A stretch of 64,000 nucleotides of DNA from Gammaproteobacteria bacterium (GTDB taxonomy: Bacteria; Pseudomonadota; Gammaproteobacteria; Burkholderiales; Rhodocyclaceae): positions 1-64,000 of the forward strand of contig JAHJHI010000001.1 of the NCBI GenBank assembly GCA_018824085.1, written 5' to 3'. The notes under the pieces are model-generated. The model was not told the origin of the DNA, made no database searches, and was given only the letters and a program-made list of their open reading frames with translations. Shown piece after piece: positions 61,046 through 64,000 of the stretch (its first letter is position 1; every line of letters starts with the position of its first letter). Both the position numbers and the translations under genes were made by a program.

Positions 61046-63340
61046 TCAGAACACGTTACCCAACTGGAACTGGAAGCGCTGAAGGCGATCCAGCGGGTCC
61101 TTGTTCAGCGGCTGGGCGATACTGAATTTGAGCGGTCCCATGGGCGAACTCCAGCCCACGGAAAGGCCAGCACTATAACGCAAATCCCCGAGATTCAAGG
61201 TCTGGTCACTACTCCAGACCTGACCGGCATCGACGAACGTACCCAGGCGCAGCGTCTTGTCCTGTCCCATGCCGGGGAAGGGAAACAGCAGTTCGGCATT
61301 GGCCACGACACGGCGATCACCGCCGATCGAGCTTTCAAGGATGTTGCCGGCGGCGTCACGGTCACGCTCGCCGAGCGATGCCGTCTGGAAACCGCGCACC
61401 GAACCGATGCCGCCCGCGTAGAAATTCTTGTAGAACGGCAGCGGCTTGCCGCCATAGCCCTTGCCATAGCCGATTTCGCCATTCAGTGACAACACGAAAT
61501 CGCCGAACAGCGGGAAGAAGCGCTGGTGCTGATAGGACGCCTTCGCATAGCGCAGCGACCCGCCTGGCAAGGCCAGTTCGGCATTCACGCGCTGATAGGT
61601 ACCTGTCGTCGGATAGATGAAGCTGTCACGCGTATCGCGCGACCAGCCCACGGTGCCGACCAGCGACGTATTGGTGTCGCCGAATTCGCTGACGAAATTC
61701 TTGTAGCGCTGCGGACTGTCGTCGTACACATCGATCGAGGTCTGGTCGACGGCCAGACCGAAATTGATGCGGTCGTCCTCCTCGATAGGGAAACCCCAGC
61801 GAAGGCCCGCACCGATCGACGACGTGCGGTAGTTGCCGATGTTCAGGCTCGTCGGATCGACATTGCGCAGATAGACGTCAAAGCCGCGCGAAATGCCGTC
61901 CGGCGTGTAGTACGGATCGGTGAACGACAGCGCGTAGGTCTTGTTGATGCTGCCGCTGTTCAGGCTCAGCGACAGCGCCTTGCCGCTGCCGAACAGGTTC
62001 TGCTGCGACACCGACGTCGACAGGATCAGGCTTTCCGAACTGGAAAAACCTGCGCCGAACATCAGGTTGCCGGTCGGCTTCTCCTTGACCGTCAGGTTCA
62101 CATCGACCTGGTCGGTCGAACCCGGCACGGCTGGCGTCTCCACCGTCACGCCGTCGAAGTAGCCGAGGCGGTCCACCCGGTTGCGCGAGCGCGTGATCTT
62201 CGCTCCGTCGTACCAGGCGCCTTCCATCTGGCGGAACTCGCGGCGGATCACCTCGTCACGCGTCTTGCTGTTGCCCTGGACGTTGATGCGGCGCACATAG
62301 ACGCGGCGGCCCGGATCGACGAACACGGTGAAGGACACCGTGCGATTCGCCTTGTCGGGCTCCGGCACCGCATTCACGTTCGCGAAGGCGTAGCCCTCGT
62401 TCGACAGGCGATCGTTGATCGCCTTCGTCGTTTCGGTCAGGTTGCGGCGCGAGAACTCGTCGCCGGTCTTCAGCTTGACCAGCGGACGCAGTTCCTCTTC
62501 CGGCAGCAGCAGATCACCCGACAGCTTCACGCTGGATACCGTGTACTTCTCGCCCTCGCTGATCGAGATCGTGATGTAGATGTCCTGCTTGTCCGGCGTG
62601 ATCGACACCTGGGTCGAATCGACGTTGAACTCCAGATAGCCGCGATCGAGGTAATGGCTGCGCAGCGTTTCGACATCCGCGCCGAGCTTCTGGCGGGAAT
62701 ACTGGTCGTTCTTCGTATACCAGGTCAGCCAGCCCGGCGTCGTCAGCGTGATCAGCTTGAGCAGTTCCTTCTCGGAGAACGCCTTGGCACCAACGATGTT
62801 GATCTGCTTGATGTGGGCGACCTCGCCCTCGTCGACCTGGAAATTGATGCCGACCCGATTGCGTTCGAGCGGCGTGACCGTGGTCTTGATCTCGACCGAA
62901 TAGCGGCCGCGAGACAGATACTGGCGCTTCAGTTCCTGCTCGGCGCGATCCAGCACGCTGCGGTCGAAAATACGTGATTCGGCCAGGCCGAAATCACGCA
63001 TGGCCTTCTTGATCTGTTCCTTGTCGAATTCCTTCATGCCGACGAATTCGAGCGAAGCGATCGCCGGACGTTCTTCGACGACGACGACCAGCACGTCACC
63101 CTCGACCTCGATCCGCACATCCTTGAAGAACCCGGTCGCGAACAGCGCCTTGATGGCCTCGGCAGCCTTGTCTTCTGTAAAGCTCTCGCCGACGCGGATC
63201 GGCAGGTAGTTGAAGACGGTACCGGCCTCGGTGCGCTGGATGCCCTCGACCCGGATGTCGCGGACGACAAAGGAATCAAAAGCGTGGGCATGAGCCGACA
63301 GCAATCCCGCGATCAGGGCGGGCACTAGAAACTTGCGCAT
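61046..63340 (-). CDS. bamA: Outer-membrane protein assembly factor BamA
   Basis: This 764-residue protein has a signal peptide (FLVPALIAGLLSAHAHA), five POTRA domains (first begins FVVRDIRVEGIQRTEAGTVFNYLPIRVGE; about 22-420) and the Omp85 barrel, with the loop motif GSVRGFQTASLG (VRGF) and the C-terminal signature FQFQLGNVF. It inserts beta-barrel proteins into the outer membrane. The ORF track start is 19 codons too early; ATG at 63340 (MRKFLVPAL) gives the signal peptide. Confidence 0.97.
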   Translation of the reverse strand: MRKFLVPALIAGLLSAHAHAFDSFVVRDIRVEGIQRTEAGTVFNYLPIRVGESFTEDKAAEAIKALFATGFFKDVRIEVEGDVLVVVVEERPAIASLEFVGMKEFDKEQIKKAMRDFGLAESRIFDRSVLDRAEQELKRQYLSRGRYSVEIKTTVTPLERNRVGINFQVDEGEVAHIKQINIVGAKAFSEKELLKLITLTTPGWLTWYTKNDQYSRQKLGADVETLRSHYLDRGYLEFNVDSTQVSITPDKQDIYITISISEGEKYTVSSVKLSGDLLLPEEELRPLVKLKTGDEFSRRNLTETTKAINDRLSNEGYAFANVNAVPEPDKANRTVSFTVFVDPGRRVYVRRINVQGNSKTRDEVIRREFRQMEGAWYDGAKITRSRNRVDRLGYFDGVTVETPAVPGSTDQVDVNLTVKEKPTGNLMFGAGFSSSESLILSTSVSQQNLFGSGKALSLSLNSGSINKTYALSFTDPYYTPDGISRGFDVYLRNVDPTSLNIGNYRTSSIGAGLRWGFPIEEDDRINFGLAVDQTSIDVYDDSPQRYKNFVSEFGDTNTSLVGTVGWSRDTRDSFIYPTTGTYQRVNAELALPGGSLRYAKASYQHQRFFPLFGDFVLSLNGEIGYGKGYGGKPLPFYKNFYAGGIGSVRGFQTASLGERDRDAAGNILESSIGGDRRVVANAELLFPFPGMGQDKTLRLGTFVDAGQVWSSDQTLNLGDLRYSAGLSVGWSSPMGPLKFSIAQPLNKDPLDRLQRFQFQLGNVF

Positions 63341-63359
63341 TGGGGGATTCAGCTGGCAG

Positions 63360-64000
63360 TCAACCGAAAAGGCGATTGATATCGTTATAGAAGGCAAAGG
63401 CCATCAGCATCAGCAGCATGGCCAGACCGATCTGTTGCCCGATCTCCATGATCCGCTCGGACACCGGACCGCCCTTGATCACTTCGATCGTATAGTACAT
63501 CAAGTGTCCACCGTCCAGCAGCGGGATGGGCAGCAGGTTCAGCACCCCCAGACTGATGCTGATGAGCGCGATGAACTTGATGTAGTGGCTCGCGCCCATG
63601 CGGGCTGACTGCCCCGCGTAGTCGGCGATCGTGACCGGTCCGCTGAGGTTCTTCCAGGACAGTTGTCCGGTGATCATGCGCCCGAAGGCCTTCAGGCTGA
63701 ACAGCGCGGTATCCCACGTCTGGACCACGCCCAGCGTGAAGGCATCAAGCACGCCGTGCTGCACGGTGACGAACAGCCTGTCGCGCAATGCCAGATCCGG
63801 TTCCGGCGTCACGCCCAGCCGGCCGAACACCTGTCCGCCCTCCTCGACCTGCGAAATGTCCGCCGTCAGATCAAGCGTCTCGCCATTGCGGAGTACGCGC
63901 AACGGCACCGACTTTCCGCCGCGCTCGCGCACCACGCCGACCATCGTGCTCCAGTCCTCCATGGGCTGACCATCGATCGTCACGATGCGGTCCCCGACCT
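63360..64000 (-). CDS. rseP: RIP zinc metalloprotease RseP, C-terminal part (truncated by window edge)
   Basis: The frame continues to base 64000 as VGDRIVTIDGQPMEDWSTM, the second PDZ domain, followed by the membrane part with NLSGPVTIADYAG and the conserved NLLPIPLLDGGHLMYY (metal-ligand Asp region of site-2 proteases). It ends ALMLLMLMAFAFYNDINRLFG-like. RseP cleaves the anti-sigma factor RseA in envelope stress. The N-terminal HExxH part lies outside the window. Upstream of bamA, as in most proteobacteria. Confidence 0.95.
   Translation of the reverse strand, partial: VGDRIVTIDGQPMEDWSTMVGVVRERGGKSVPLRVLRNGETLDLTADISQVEEGGQVFGRLGVTPEPDLALRDRLFVTVQHGVLDAFTLGVVQTWDTALFSLKAFGRMITGQLSWKNLSGPVTIADYAGQSARMGASHYIKFIALISISLGVLNLLPIPLLDGGHLMYYTIEVIKGGPVSERIMEIGQQIGLAMLLMLMAFAFYNDINRLFG

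Noticed and set aside
1-64000. tRNA, rRNA genes and CRISPR arrays
   Set aside because: No tRNA- or rRNA-like sequence and no regularly spaced repeats were noticed on either strand; this was done by eye only.

Overview
The window is G+C-rich DNA with tightly packed, often overlapping genes. Outer-membrane and lipid A genes (bamA-skp-lpxD-fabZ-lpxA-lpxB-rnhB), a FecIRA iron-uptake set and an ETF-quinone oxidoreductase point to a Gram-negative proteobacterium. The ExaC-type aldehyde dehydrogenase with a DUF779 partner, the tungstate and molybdate uptake loci and the Mrp antiporter fit a betaproteobacterium of the Rhodocyclales type (for example the Azoarcus/Thauera/Methyloversatilis group). That placement is inference from gene content; no rRNA gene is present.

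Left part (1-15.4 kb): the tail of an rfbC-like epimerase; aldehyde dehydrogenase plus DUF779 protein, divergent from a GAF-domain regulator; a tungstate uptake locus (one-hybrid regulator, tupB-tupC-tupA and a second ModA-like binding protein); hydroxypyruvate isomerase; a 2OG-Fe dioxygenase-type protein; and a three-gene ion-channel cluster made of a giant membrane ATPase, an MscS channel and a K+ channel with an RCK domain. A haloacid dehalogenase follows.

Middle (15.5-35.8 kb): a complete Mrp Na+/H+ antiporter operon (mnhAB-C-D-E-F-G, minus strand); a solitary tyrosine recombinase; a three-gene bufferin-type RiPP operon (Cys-rich precursor, DUF692/MNIO enzyme, DUF2063 partner); and a nitronate monooxygenase. 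Then comes an accessory island of visibly lower G+C. It encodes a 1544-residue SF1 helicase fused to a restriction-endonuclease-like domain and a small membrane-anchored zinc-ribbon partner, and is bordered by an IS3-family transposase remnant. Small detoxification/stress genes follow (YciI, PhnB-like, TfoX-N, SRPBCC, ECF sigma factor), interrupted by the fossil of an ArnT-like glycosyltransferase.

Right part (35.9-64 kb): ETF-QO; a stomatin/NfeD pair; a histone-deacetylase-like amidohydrolase; a NarX/LuxR-type two-component pair; a FecI-FecR-TonB receptor set; a TrmH-like RNA methyltransferase with a CopD-like membrane protein; ahpC-ahpF with terminators and a possible OxyR site; an arsenic operon (arsR-arsI-arsC-acr3) with a clear operator palindrome; modE-modABC; and the conserved lipid A/outer-membrane biogenesis operon, ending in a partial rseP.

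The two strongest candidates for unusual biology are the bufferin-type operon (23.1-25.1 kb) and the helicase-nuclease plus zinc-ribbon module (26.4-31.5 kb). The membrane ATPase/MscS/K+ channel cluster comes next. All calls come from reading the sequence; no database search was run.
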